Part shown: in pieces, positions 41,066 through 49,859 of the stretch
Numbering within the stretch: position 1 is the first letter of the stretch
Layout of the letters: each line of letters opens with the position of its first letter
Position numbers and translations under genes: made by a program
Notes under the pieces: model-generated
Databases searched by the model: none
What the model was told of the DNA's origin: nothing
What the model saw: only the letters and a program-made list of their open reading frames with translations
Source of the DNA: Polyangiaceae bacterium
Lineage (GTDB): Bacteria > Myxococcota_A > Polyangia > Polyangiales > Polyangiaceae
Reading direction: 5' to 3'
Length of the DNA stretch: 64,000 nt
Assembly (NCBI GenBank): GCA_016712345.1
Contig: JADJRH010000011.1
Span: 2,666,001 to 2,730,000, forward strand

Positions 41066-43279
41066 CTACGGCTCACACATGCCGTTGCCGGCGCAGTTTT
41101 TGGTTGGCGGGCTCACACACTCGTCATCGGGATCTTGGCCCGCGGGGACGTTGGTGCACGTGCCCATAGTGTTGGCGAGTGAACATGCCTTGCACGTCCC
41201 GGTGCACGTGGAGTTACAACACACCCCATCGGTGCAAAATCCGCTGATGCACTGGGTGGCGAGTGTACACGTGGCACCGTTTGCCACTTCACAGGCGCCG
41301 GCACCGTTGCAATCACCGCCAGCGCATTCCATGGCGGGATCGCTGTTGCTGGGAACGTTGGAACACGTGCCCACGCTGCCCGCTAGGTTGCACGCTTTGC
41401 AAGTGCCCGGACACGCCGTATCGCAGCAAACGCCGTCGACGCAGTTGTTGCTTTGGCACTCGCTGCCAAGTGTACACGCCGTACCGAGCGGCAACAGGCT
41501 GCCGCAGGTGGAAGCGCCGCTGCAATTGACGGTACCAGGGCACTCGTTTTCGGGGTCTGTACCCGCCGGGATAGGTGTACACGTCCCGGGATTGGAGTTG
41601 CACACCTGACACACGCCATTGCAGGCCGTACCGCAGCAGAAACCGTCGACACAGAACGTGGAGAGACACTCGCTCGCGAGCGAACACGAAATGCCATTGG
41701 GCGATTTGCACGCCGTGGCGCCGCTTGTTCCGTCGCACACTTTGGGCGCCGGACAGTCGGTTCCGGCTCCTGTTCCGACGAGGGCAACACCACACTGACC
41801 GTTTGGACCACCCGTAAGTGCATTGCTGCACGCCGTGCACGCGGTCGTGCACGTGGCGTTGCAGCACACGCCGTCCACGCACGGCCCCATGTTTGGGCAG
41901 TCATTGGAGCCGTTGCATGTGCCTCCCAGACAGTTGCCCATGTTGTCGCAAATCCGGTTATTGAGGCACGGCGACCCCGCGGGCACCGGCGGAAACGTCT
42001 TCACGCCGCCCGAACAAGTGTTTTGTGTACACGCGTTCGCGTCGTCGGGAGTGTCGCTGTCTTGAGAAACGTTTTTAGTCATCCCGGCGCCGTTGCACAC
42101 CGTCACAAGGCAATCAGCCGGCGTTTGGGAGCCCGATGGAACCGGCGTCCCATCCGGGATGTAGGTCACAATGCAGTCGTTGTTGGTACACGACCAAAAT
42201 AGGCAGTCTGTGTTGGTTCCACATTCGCTCGCCTGAACGCAGTTGGAACACTGTCCGGCACCGTTGCAGAAAAGATCATTGTTAATGCCGCACGGCGAGC
42301 CCGCCGGGGTCGGCGCGTGGGTCGGTGTGCCGTTGATACAGGCGTCCCCAGTACATGCGTTTGAGTCGTCGGGCAGATCGCCGTTGTCGGCCACGGAGAC
42401 AGGCACGTTTCCTTGGCAAACGAGCTGCTGGCAGTCTTTGGGGTTTTGCTGATTGCCGGGCAGCACCGTGCCGTCCGGTTGCGCGTCGATCACGCACTTG
42501 TTGTTTTCGCATTTTGGCGTGAAGCAAAACCCAACCGGATAACCATTGGGATTGCAGTCGACGGCGTCGACGCACTCCACACACGTGCCGGCTCCGTCGC
42601 AGAATTTCTCGGCGTTTGTCGCGCCAACGCAGGACGTTTTCGGCGGCGCAAATTGGTTTTCTGCCGCGCCGTCCACGCAGTACGAACCGCCGCAGTCGTT
42701 GGGCGCCGGTGATCCTGGAACGGGGATCCCGTCAAGAATTTCTTCAACGCAAATACCTTGGCCTTTGTCGCAATACGACGGCGCGCAAACGTTGTCCGAT
42801 GGGTCGCACCCCACTTCGTTTCCGTTGGCGTCGAGGTAGCCACACGCGGCCACGCAAACGCCGTTTGAGTCACATTTGCCAAATCCGCCCTGAAACACGC
42901 ATTGAGCGCCGGTCTTTACCGCATGGCCGGCGCCCAGTGTTGGGCTGCATTCGTCGTCGGTACAATCATTCCCATCGTCCACGTCGGTTGGTTCATACAC
43001 CTGCGTGGGAACACCGTTTTCGCACTCAAAAATGGCACAGTTGCCCTGAATGCCGTCGGGCACCAGACCATCCGGGCCGGGGCTCGACGAACACAATCCG
43101 TCTGTACAAACATCGTCGGTACACGCATTGTTGTCGGAACAGTCGCCGTTCGATGTGCAGAAGTCTTCTACCAGCGTCAGCGGGTCATCAAGGTCAATGA
43201 CCTGAAGGCAGCTTGTTACGGTAAGGGCAGCGGGAAAAAGCCCTAAAATAAGCTTTTTCCACACCATCTGAGGTTTCAT
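41066..43279 (-). CDS. Very Cys-rich lipoprotein
   Basis: Protein of 737 aa from the ATG at 43279; the 64-residue upstream extension of the frame is a shadow of the preceding gene. The lipobox VTSC gives Cys about 24. The mature protein consists of repeated Cys-rich modules of 40-60 residues with patterns such as CVDGVCCNATC, CVDGFCCGTAC, CVDGVCCDTAC and CTDGVCCNSTC, plus earlier Asp-rich DxNxCTDDxC modules. This resembles disulfide-rich adhesive or extracellular repeat proteins in Myxococcota. It starts one base into the stop of the TPR/PEGA gene (TGATG) and is the last gene of a three-gene operon that begins with a kinase. Confidence 0.85.
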   Translation of the reverse strand: MKPQMVWKKLILGLFPAALTVTSCLQVIDLDDPLTLVEDFCTSNGDCSDNNACTDDVCTDGLCSSSPGPDGLVPDGIQGNCAIFECENGVPTQVYEPTDVDDGNDCTDDECSPTLGAGHAVKTGAQCVFQGGFGKCDSNGVCVAACGYLDANGNEVGCDPSDNVCAPSYCDKGQGICVEEILDGIPVPGSPAPNDCGGSYCVDGAAENQFAPPKTSCVGATNAEKFCDGAGTCVECVDAVDCNPNGYPVGFCFTPKCENNKCVIDAQPDGTVLPGNQQNPKDCQQLVCQGNVPVSVADNGDLPDDSNACTGDACINGTPTHAPTPAGSPCGINNDLFCNGAGQCSNCVQASECGTNTDCLFWSCTNNDCIVTYIPDGTPVPSGSQTPADCLVTVCNGAGMTKNVSQDSDTPDDANACTQNTCSGGVKTFPPVPAGSPCLNNRICDNMGNCLGGTCNGSNDCPNMGPCVDGVCCNATCTTACTACSNALTGGPNGQCGVALVGTGAGTDCPAPKVCDGTSGATACKSPNGISCSLASECLSTFCVDGFCCGTACNGVCQVCNSNPGTCTPIPAGTDPENECPGTVNCSGASTCGSLLPLGTACTLGSECQSNNCVDGVCCDTACPGTCKACNLAGSVGTCSNVPSNSDPAMECAGGDCNGAGACEVANGATCTLATQCISGFCTDGVCCNSTCTGTCKACSLANTMGTCTNVPAGQDPDDECVSPPTKNCAGNGMCEP

Positions 43280-44343
43280 CAGAAAGCTCCCAAGAGGACA
43301 ATGCCGGAAGGTGATACAACGGTAGCCACGGGGGACTTGGCGGCGCGGCTGGGCAACAAAAAGAGCACCAAACCCGCCGCAGCAAACACGCCTCCCGCAA
43401 TGAAACCAACCGTGGAGGTATTGGCCATAATCTGAGTTGAAGCGATGCGATCTTTTGCGCTGCTCCTGCAAACGAATAAGTCAAACTTGCAGTCCTCTTG
43501 AGCAAGAGCGCCCTTTTCAGCAAAGGCAATTCCGCCCATGACACCACCCAACACAAGCCCTGCTGCGCCAACTCCCAGCGTGGAGTATACAAGCCAGTTG
43601 GGCACAAGTTTTTCGGTGCGTAAGACGGAAGGTGTGGTTGAAGTGAGGGTTGCCGTAGGCGCCGTCGGCCCCGGCGGAAGTGAATGAGTGGTAGGGGTAG
43701 AAGGGGCAACCGTTTGACTTGCTGTGGCGGTCAAGGGCGGTTCGGCTGAAGTGAAGTCAAACTCGATCTGTTCAGCAGAGCCCTCCGACACACGCACTTC
43801 TTTGCGAATGGAGAGGTCAGCCCCCACGCGCGCAACCACCACATGCAACCCGGGGTTGAGTTGAATGCGGTTGCCGGCAACAGGCACGACCAGCCGTTTT
43901 CCATCCACCGCGATGATGGGAACTTCAGAGTGTCCTTTCCAAGAAAGGGCAAGTGTGGGGATGCGTTTGTTCAATAGCGCCATTTCAGAGGTGGCAGTTT
44001 TTTTGGCTTTTTTCCAAGGGTCAGGCGCATCGGCAGGGAGTGTAAAGTCGATAATGGATTGATAAAGCTGTTGAGCCTCTATCAACTTACCAAGTTTGTC
44101 GTGAGCCTGTGCTGACAACAAACTGAGGGTAGGCGCTCGCACGTGTTTCTCGGCCTCGCGAATGCCTTCAATCGCTCCTTGATAATCGCCCTTGTCAAAG
44201 CGCTCGCTCGCTTTGTACGCCCATTCCTTGGCGGCTTCACGATTGCCGTCGGGCTCGTCTGCCATTGCAGGCGTCATGAACCCCATGAGACTTATGAGCA
44301 GTACCGTTGTCAGATGCGGTACTCTCTTGTTGGATCGGATCAT
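43279..44343 (-). CDS. Membrane TPR/PEGA-like protein, second operon gene
   Basis: Protein of 354 aa from the ATG at 44343; a GTG nine bases upstream is possible. Signal peptide to about residue 28 (PAMADE). TPR-like helices (KEWAYKASERFDKGDYQGAI), a PEGA-like domain (VDGKRLVVPVAGNRIQLNPG), a Thr/Pro linker and two membrane segments (about 255-277 and 315-338) follow, with a Cys pair between them. Layout matches the gene at 23353. It lies 23 bases after the kinase stop and overlaps the Cys-rich lipoprotein start, suggesting a kinase-signalling envelope module. Confidence 0.8.
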   Translation of the reverse strand: MIRSNKRVPHLTTVLLISLMGFMTPAMADEPDGNREAAKEWAYKASERFDKGDYQGAIEGIREAEKHVRAPTLSLLSAQAHDKLGKLIEAQQLYQSIIDFTLPADAPDPWKKAKKTATSEMALLNKRIPTLALSWKGHSEVPIIAVDGKRLVVPVAGNRIQLNPGLHVVVARVGADLSIRKEVRVSEGSAEQIEFDFTSAEPPLTATASQTVAPSTPTTHSLPPGPTAPTATLTSTTPSVLRTEKLVPNWLVYSTLGVGAAGLVLGGVMGGIAFAEKGALAQEDCKFDLFVCRSSAKDRIASTQIMANTSTVGFIAGGVFAAAGLVLFLLPSRAAKSPVATVVSPSGIVLLGAF

Positions 44344-44366
44344 GGTGTACACAATTTGTGAGGGTT

Positions 44367-45857
44367 TTATAGTCCAAACCGAGGATCGGGCTTGGCGGTT
44401 GTAGCCTTGGGTTTGGCGCTTGCTTTCGGCGTGGACGAAGCGGTTGGAAGGCTGCTTGGTGCAGTTGGAGTCGACGAAAAAACCGGTTTGGGCGCCGCGG
44501 CTGACGCCGAAGCTTGTAAAGCTGTAGTCACCGCCGTGGCGGTTGGGATGACGGAGGTGGCCGACGAGCCGACCGCCGTTGGGATCACAACAATAGTGGA
44601 AGAGTTTTGCGTGGCGGGGCTCGCCGCGGTGTCAGGTGTGGTAGTGCTCGCAGCCGGGGAGCTTGAAAGGGCCCACCCTACCACCGCAAGTACAGTCAGG
44701 CCGGCCCCTGCCAATACGCCGATCAACGGACGCGAGACTTGGGTTTTGAAGGGGTTTGACTCGCTGGCAATGTTGGTGGCAGACCCGGCGATGGACGGCC
44801 CGGTCTGGCCCGTGAGCATTTGAGACTGCGCCGAGGCCGCAGGATCGGTGGCAGGATCGGTGGCAGGCGTTGGGCGCGCAAGTGGAACGGTAAAAGCGGA
44901 TGCCTGCGCCGTGCTCCAATTTTCGCCCGCGGAGCTTGAACCTCCAGAGTCTACCCGGTGGGCTGATTGCCCGACTGGAAGGGGTTGCGCCGCCGTTGGA
45001 CTGGGAACAACTTCGTCCTTGAGAATGCGGCTCCATCCGTCAAGCAGCTCGTCCATGCTGGAGAACCTGTCTTCTTTGCGCTTCGCCAGAGCACGCTCAA
45101 AAAAACCGTCATACTTGTTCGGCAGGCCGGGAACGAACTGCTGGACTTTCGGCGTTGGGTCTACCAAGACCGACGACAAAACTTCTCCCAACACCTCACC
45201 TGGGAAAGGGAGGTGACCCGTTAACATGCGGTAGAGAATCACACCGGTGGCCCATACGTCGGCCCTTTGATCCACGGTCTTTTGAGCACGCGCCTGTTCA
45301 GGGCTCATGTAGTGGGGTGAACCGAATACTTCACCTGTTTTGGTAGAGTCTTCTACTCGGGACCACGCTTCTTTTGCTATACCAAAATCCAGGATCTTGA
45401 CAACCTCTTCGTCGTCCACCTTCGCCAAGAAAACGTTGGCGGGTTTCAGGTCACGGTGAACGATGCCGGCTTCGTGGGCTTTTCGAAGGGCTTTAACCAT
45501 TTGCGTCAAGATTCTTGAGATGTCGGCAATGGGTAAGCGCCGATTGCCCGAAAGCCGCGCCTTCAAATCCTCACCGCGGAGCAACTCCATCACCAGGTAG
45601 GGTATCTGATGGTCAACTCCGTAGTCGCTCACTCGGACAACATGGGGAGTGTCAAGGTTCGCAGCAGCGCGGGCTTCGCGTTCAAAACGGCCCAACATAC
45701 CGGGCGCCGCAAGCAGAGCCCCGTCAAGGAACTTTACCGCGACAGTGTTGCCAAGTTTTGTGTGGCGTGCAATCCACACCGAACCCATGCCTCCGCGCGC
45801 GAGCGGTTCGACCATTTCATACTTGTCAGCAATGACAAGACCGGGCGCAATTTGCAC
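44367..45857 (-). CDS. Ser/Thr protein kinase with membrane anchor, first operon gene
   Basis: GTG-initiated Hanks kinase of 496 aa, preceded by a GGGAG ribosome binding site. Gly loop RGGMGSVWIA (21-30), ATP Lys 42, HRDLKPAN (134-141), DFG (157-159) and SPE (185-187) are all present. A low-complexity segment leads to a membrane helix at about 380-398 and a Thr/Ala/Pro-rich outer tail. The tail has no PASTA repeat. It is followed by the TPR/PEGA protein and the Cys-rich lipoprotein in one operon. The second copy of the 106-bp repeat lies about 95 bases upstream of the start. Confidence 0.95.
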   Translation of the reverse strand: MQIAPGLVIADKYEMVEPLARGGMGSVWIARHTKLGNTVAVKFLDGALLAAPGMLGRFEREARAAANLDTPHVVRVSDYGVDHQIPYLVMELLRGEDLKARLSGNRRLPIADISRILTQMVKALRKAHEAGIVHRDLKPANVFLAKVDDEEVVKILDFGIAKEAWSRVEDSTKTGEVFGSPHYMSPEQARAQKTVDQRADVWATGVILYRMLTGHLPFPGEVLGEVLSSVLVDPTPKVQQFVPGLPNKYDGFFERALAKRKEDRFSSMDELLDGWSRILKDEVVPSPTAAQPLPVGQSAHRVDSGGSSSAGENWSTAQASAFTVPLARPTPATDPATDPAASAQSQMLTGQTGPSIAGSATNIASESNPFKTQVSRPLIGVLAGAGLTVLAVVGWALSSSPAASTTTPDTAASPATQNSSTIVVIPTAVGSSATSVIPTATAVTTALQASASAAAPKPVFSSTPTAPSSLPTASSTPKASAKPKATTAKPDPRFGL

Positions 45858-45950
45858 AAGAGTCTCCCGCGCGAGAATGCCCGCAGGCTACAATGCACCG
45901 TGAACTTGTGTCGATGAAAATCGACGCACGGGGGCGACACGTGCAGAATT

Positions 45951-46056
45951 GACCCAACACCCGCTTCGCTGAGGCTCAGGGACAGGCGGATCGGGTTGGA
46001 AAGATGGAACCCCCGCGCCACGGTGAACTGTGCAGAACCGGCCTTTCCTGCGCGCC
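45951..46056. repeat. Exact 106-bp dispersed repeat, copy 2
   Basis: Identical to 38579-38684 over its whole length, same orientation. The sequence diverges abruptly at both ends (AATTGA|CCC and GCGCC|GGAAG against CGCGGA|CCC and GCGCC|AAACG). Confidence 0.9.
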
Positions 46057-46194
46057 GGAAGAGGCATGTCGCACTAACTGCATTCATTCTCAGCACTCAA
46101 GACATGAACCCCGCTGAAAACGTGTCGGCACAGGGTATGCGAGAAGTTACAAGTCGATCGAGACTCAACGTGCGCAGGGAGAATATTCCCACGA

Positions 46195-46202
46195 GGAAGG
46201 AG
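46195..46202 (+). promoter_or_regulatory. Strong ribosome binding site deciding the start at 46209
   Basis: GGAAGGAG, six bases before the ATG. It supports the short 119-aa product over the longer frame that begins inside the repeat. Confidence 0.7.
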
Positions 46203-46208
46203 TTTACC

Positions 46209-46568
46209 ATGGCCCTCGCCCCGAACCTAACGGTGATTCAGCTCTCACAGCACGTGATCGGCGGGCAACACCACATCCAGCTGTTGGTCATTAACAACGG
46301 CAACAAGGCGTGCCCGGAGGTGAAGCCGGGGCTTTACGTGAATGCCTTGGCGGCGGTTGCGCCAGCCGGCCAAAACATTATTCGCGTGCAAAACAGCCAT
46401 ACTGTTCCGGCCTTGCCGCGGCATGGCGTGGTTTCAATTGTGTCCACATTTGATGAAGACAAACTCTCGGAAGAACACGTGGTGCGATTTGAGGTTCTTG
46501 TGGATCCCAAAGTTCAGGTCAAAGAGCTTTCGGAGGCCGACAACATTGCCAGCTTTGGCCGCGCCTGA
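46209..46568 (+). CDS. Small CARDB-like (Ig-fold) protein, no signal peptide
   Basis: Protein of 119 aa. Strand-like segments LTVIQLSQHVIGGQHHIQLL, VNALAAVAPAG, HGVVSIVSTFDED and VRFEVLVDPKVQVKELSEAD follow the order of a CARDB/NEAT-like beta sandwich, including the typical closing DPxxxVxELxExDN pattern. It lacks a signal peptide and membrane segment, which is unusual for this fold. It has one of the best ribosome binding sites in the window, so it may be abundant. Role unknown. Confidence 0.65.
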   Translation: MALAPNLTVIQLSQHVIGGQHHIQLLVINNGNKACPEVKPGLYVNALAAVAPAGQNIIRVQNSHTVPALPRHGVVSIVSTFDEDKLSEEHVVRFEVLVDPKVQVKELSEADNIASFGRA

Positions 46569-46729
46569 TGGGTAGATTGGCCGGCGAATGATCAGAGATG
46601 CGGCGGGCCACAGGCGCTCTACCATCCTGGATTAAGCCGCGGTGCCGGCATGAAGGTTGCCACACCTGACATTGGAAAACCGCGCGACACACCAATCGCA
46701 CCTACCCACCTGCCTACGAGACACCTTTC

Positions 46730-47953
46730 GTGAATTCGCCCACCGCCCACCGCCGCGCAAAAGCATCGTCCCCATCCATTGTATCGAAGGTTGCATATTC
46801 TCGCCCACCGGGGCGCGGCGCCTTCGCGAGGGCGCTGTTTCACGCTGGAATGCTCGGGGCTGTGTTGGGATGGATGGTCTTGGGAGGATGCGGCGGCGAC
46901 GACCTTTCTGGAACCACCGCTTCGTCGGGGACCGCCGGTGAAGGGGGTGAATTCAGCTCGGGCGGAACCGGTGGTACATCACAAACCGGCTCGGGTGCGA
47001 CAACCGCAACGGGCAGCACGTCGACTCAGTGCGACACGCCGCTCGCAGGCGGACCCGCCGCTCAACCTTACCCTTTTGAGTTGAATGGGCAGCAGGCCTG
47101 GTCACACGACGACGGCATTGCAGCGGGTTATTTTCATACCTATGACGCGCTCGACGTGGGGGGTAGTGAACCTCACAAAGTACACGTTTTTCTACCACGC
47201 GACTACGCCCCCTGCGACGAAGGCTATCCGGTTGTGTACATGAACGACGGTGGCACCGCGTTTTGGCCCGGTGGCCCGGGAAACAAAACGTGGGACGTTG
47301 CCAACTCACTCGGTGACTTGTGGAGCGAAGGCGCTGTCCCCCAGCTGATTGTGGTTGCAATTGAACCAAACGATCGAGACTTTGAGTATAGCTACGCTCC
47401 GTGGACCGATGGTGTGGTTTGCTGCGGTGCCGACGTTTATGCGGACTACGTAGCCGATCACGTGAAAGCGTTTATCGATACGGCGTATCAAACCCACAAA
47501 GAGCGCGAGCAAACAGCCATTGTAGGTTCGTCGCGCGGCGGTCTTTCAGCCTTTTATTTGGCCACTCGGCGCCCTGACATATTCGGGCATGCCGGATGTC
47601 TTTCGCCCTCGTTTTGGGCCGGACTTGATCCGGTGTTTGGTGGAACGCTGCCTGGAGGTTCGCTCGAAGAATCGGGGCTCATCCAACCGGTAACCGACAC
47701 CCTGTCCAATGCGAGCGCGCGGCCCAGGGTATGGATCGATTGGGGCCTTGTTCGAACCGGCGGATTCCACAACGAGGTGATTGAAGAGGCGGCAACGGTT
47801 CGAGGTAAAGAAATGACGGCTTTGCTCGAATCAACATTTGGGTATGTCAAAGGTCAGGATCTAGAATGGGAAGAAGACCCGATCGGCGAGCACGACGAGA
47901 TTTCATGGGCAAGGCGATTCCCCCACGTGATGAAGTTTTTTTTCGCCCCTTGA
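46730..47953 (+). CDS. Lipoprotein esterase (Fes/esterase D-like alpha/beta hydrolase)
   Basis: Protein of 407 aa from a GTG at 46730; an ATG at 46850 is also possible. A hydrophobic segment ends with VLGGC (lipobox, Cys about 54). The catalytic domain (about 110-407) resembles enterobactin esterase/feruloyl esterase families: nucleophile Ser in GSSRGGLSAF, oxyanion region VVYMNDGGTAFWP, acid near WIDWGLVRTGGFHN and His late in GEHDEISWARRFP. It would cleave carboxyl esters outside the cytoplasm; ferric-siderophore esters are one option, unproven. Confidence 0.85.
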   Translation: MNSPTAHRRAKASSPSIVSKVAYSRPPGRGAFARALFHAGMLGAVLGWMVLGGCGGDDLSGTTASSGTAGEGGEFSSGGTGGTSQTGSGATTATGSTSTQCDTPLAGGPAAQPYPFELNGQQAWSHDDGIAAGYFHTYDALDVGGSEPHKVHVFLPRDYAPCDEGYPVVYMNDGGTAFWPGGPGNKTWDVANSLGDLWSEGAVPQLIVVAIEPNDRDFEYSYAPWTDGVVCCGADVYADYVADHVKAFIDTAYQTHKEREQTAIVGSSRGGLSAFYLATRRPDIFGHAGCLSPSFWAGLDPVFGGTLPGGSLEESGLIQPVTDTLSNASARPRVWIDWGLVRTGGFHNEVIEEAATVRGKEMTALLESTFGYVKGQDLEWEEDPIGEHDEISWARRFPHVMKFFFAP

Positions 47954-48123
47954 TTCTGCGCCCTGGCCATCAGCCGGACCGCTCCATAAGCCTCGTCGGT
48001 CGTGGCCGCCGGCACGCTGCAACCCCCGCTGCGCCCTCAGCCCTCGCTCCACGGCACGCGCCATCGCACTTTGCACGCGATTTTTCTTATCCTGAAGCCC
48101 CAAAGAAGCATATCCTTCTCACC

Positions 48124-49674
48124 ATGCGCCGCCTCTTTCCTTTGCTCCCCGCCCTTGCCCTGCCCTTTTTTGCTTCGCAAGCCCTCGCGCTCAGTCAACC
48201 CGACGGAACACCCATTCCGCAGGGAAACGGCCTGCAAGATCTTTTCACATCGCGCGGAGAAGCGCTCAACGCCTCGGTTGACGCTCAAATCGTCCCAGAA
48301 ACGTTCGTCCCCTCGTGCGCCCTCACGTTTGAAGTGCTTCAGCGCAACGCCGGTTATCAAAACGCGTTTGGTTGGTACAACGTGACCGGTGCGGCGCCCG
48401 GTATCAACGACCTGCATGAGTTTCTCCACTGCTACGACGGAGTGGGGACCATCAAACCCCTCCCCCAAATCAAAAATGATCCCGCTTACCTCGGCGGCGA
48501 AATCGGCTTTTATGAAGGTGTCATCAACAACTGTGGTCCAAACAGCGGACCGCAAGACTACCTGTACGTTTTCTACTCAGAAAAACAGTATAATCCCGAC
48601 GGTAACCAGCAAAATCCGTATATCCACCTTCTCATCTATAATTCTACCGTCACCCCCAAAGCGTTTTACTTTGGATGGGAAGATCTCATCTCCGGCGGCG
48701 ACAACGACTTTGATGATCTAACCACCTTCGTCACAGGCATCTCCTGCTCCGGCGGCGGTGGAAAATGCCAAACCGGCAGCCCCGGCGTATGCGCCGACGG
48801 CACCCTCCAATGTCAAAATGGTCAACTCACCTGTCTACCCTTGGCCGGCCCCTCCAACGAAAAGTGCGATGGGTTTGACAACGACTGCAACGGCCTTGTC
48901 GACGACGGTGACCTCTGCGGGGCCGACGAAGTCTGCGACAACGGCAATTGTGTACCCAAGTGCGGCGGTGAGTTCGTCTGCCCTCCCCAAAAAGAATGCG
49001 ACAATGGCAAGGGCCTCTGCGTCGATGCAGAATGTATCGGCGTTACCTGCCAAGAAGGCACCAAGTGTATCAAAGGGATCTGTAAAGACCCATGCAACGG
49101 CGTCGCCTGCCCAAAGGGTCAGGCCTGCATCGCCGGCAATTGTATCGATCCTTGCCTCGGCATTACGTGTGACGACAGTCAGGTTTGTTTTGAAGGCGCT
49201 TGTATCGAAGAATGCCAGTGCGCCGGGTGCACCGCCGGAAGTCAATGTCAGGCCGACGGATTGTGTCTGCCAGATGCGTGCGTGGGTAAGGTTTGCCCCC
49301 CCGGAACCTATTGTATCGCCGACGGAACGTGCGCCGACGCGTGCAGCGGCGTCGTATGCCCGTCAGGTCAGATTTGTACAGAAGGCCAATGCGTGACAGA
49401 CCCCAATCCCGGCACGGGTGGAACGGGTGGCCAAGTGGGCGTGGGTGGATTCGGAGGCCTCGGAGGCGGGGTCAACGGAGGATCTTCCCCCGGTGGATCA
49501 GGCGGCACCTCCGCCGGTGGAAACGGTGGAACAGGCGGCTCCGGCGGATCCAACGGCGGCGGATCCAAAGACTCCTGCGGGTGCTCCATGCCGGGCAATT
49601 CCAACGGTTTCGGCGGCTTTGGCGTTTTTGCTCTCCTTGCCCTCGCCGCGATCCGAAAGCGGCGTAATAGTTGA
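48124..49674 (+). CDS. DUF4114 and Cys-rich protein with MYXO-CTERM-like tail
   Basis: Protein of 516 aa from the ATG at 48124. Signal peptide to about residue 22 (ASQALALS). A DUF4114-like domain (about 40-210) ends in the typical WEDLISGGDNDFDDLTTF calcium-binding loop. Then come Cys-rich EGF-like modules of about 25 residues with repeats of CxxGTxCxxGxC, DPC and CIDPCLGITC, and a long Gly/Ser-rich linker. The end is GCSMPG, then a hydrophobic segment and RKRR, a MYXO-CTERM-like signal. Probable cell-surface, Ca-binding adhesive protein. Confidence 0.85.
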   Translation: MRRLFPLLPALALPFFASQALALSQPDGTPIPQGNGLQDLFTSRGEALNASVDAQIVPETFVPSCALTFEVLQRNAGYQNAFGWYNVTGAAPGINDLHEFLHCYDGVGTIKPLPQIKNDPAYLGGEIGFYEGVINNCGPNSGPQDYLYVFYSEKQYNPDGNQQNPYIHLLIYNSTVTPKAFYFGWEDLISGGDNDFDDLTTFVTGISCSGGGGKCQTGSPGVCADGTLQCQNGQLTCLPLAGPSNEKCDGFDNDCNGLVDDGDLCGADEVCDNGNCVPKCGGEFVCPPQKECDNGKGLCVDAECIGVTCQEGTKCIKGICKDPCNGVACPKGQACIAGNCIDPCLGITCDDSQVCFEGACIEECQCAGCTAGSQCQADGLCLPDACVGKVCPPGTYCIADGTCADACSGVVCPSGQICTEGQCVTDPNPGTGGTGGQVGVGGFGGLGGGVNGGSSPGGSGGTSAGGNGGTGGSGGSNGGGSKDSCGCSMPGNSNGFGGFGVFALLALAAIRKRRNS

Positions 49675-49859
49675 CGCCGTTCGGAGCTTTGAGGTTCGAT
49701 GCCGCCGCTCAACATGTCTCGCACCGGCTCACATTCGGTGTCGCTTACCGCGGTTTGTACCAAAACCGGTGGTGCGTCCTACCCGCTGGGCCGGTGTTTT
49801 TCGCATCGATCGGCCTCCTTCCCGCACGCGAGTAAACTGCCGAAACGGAGTGAAGGCGC

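Larger units (their letters stand above)
45858..46208. other. Divergent intergenic region with 106-bp repeat
   Basis: About 350 bases between the kinase and the small CARDB-like gene. It contains a 6-bp hairpin with a GAAA loop (45910-45925), the exact repeat copy 2, and an AT-rich GAATATTC palindrome (46181-46188) just before a strong ribosome binding site. Confidence 0.5.
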
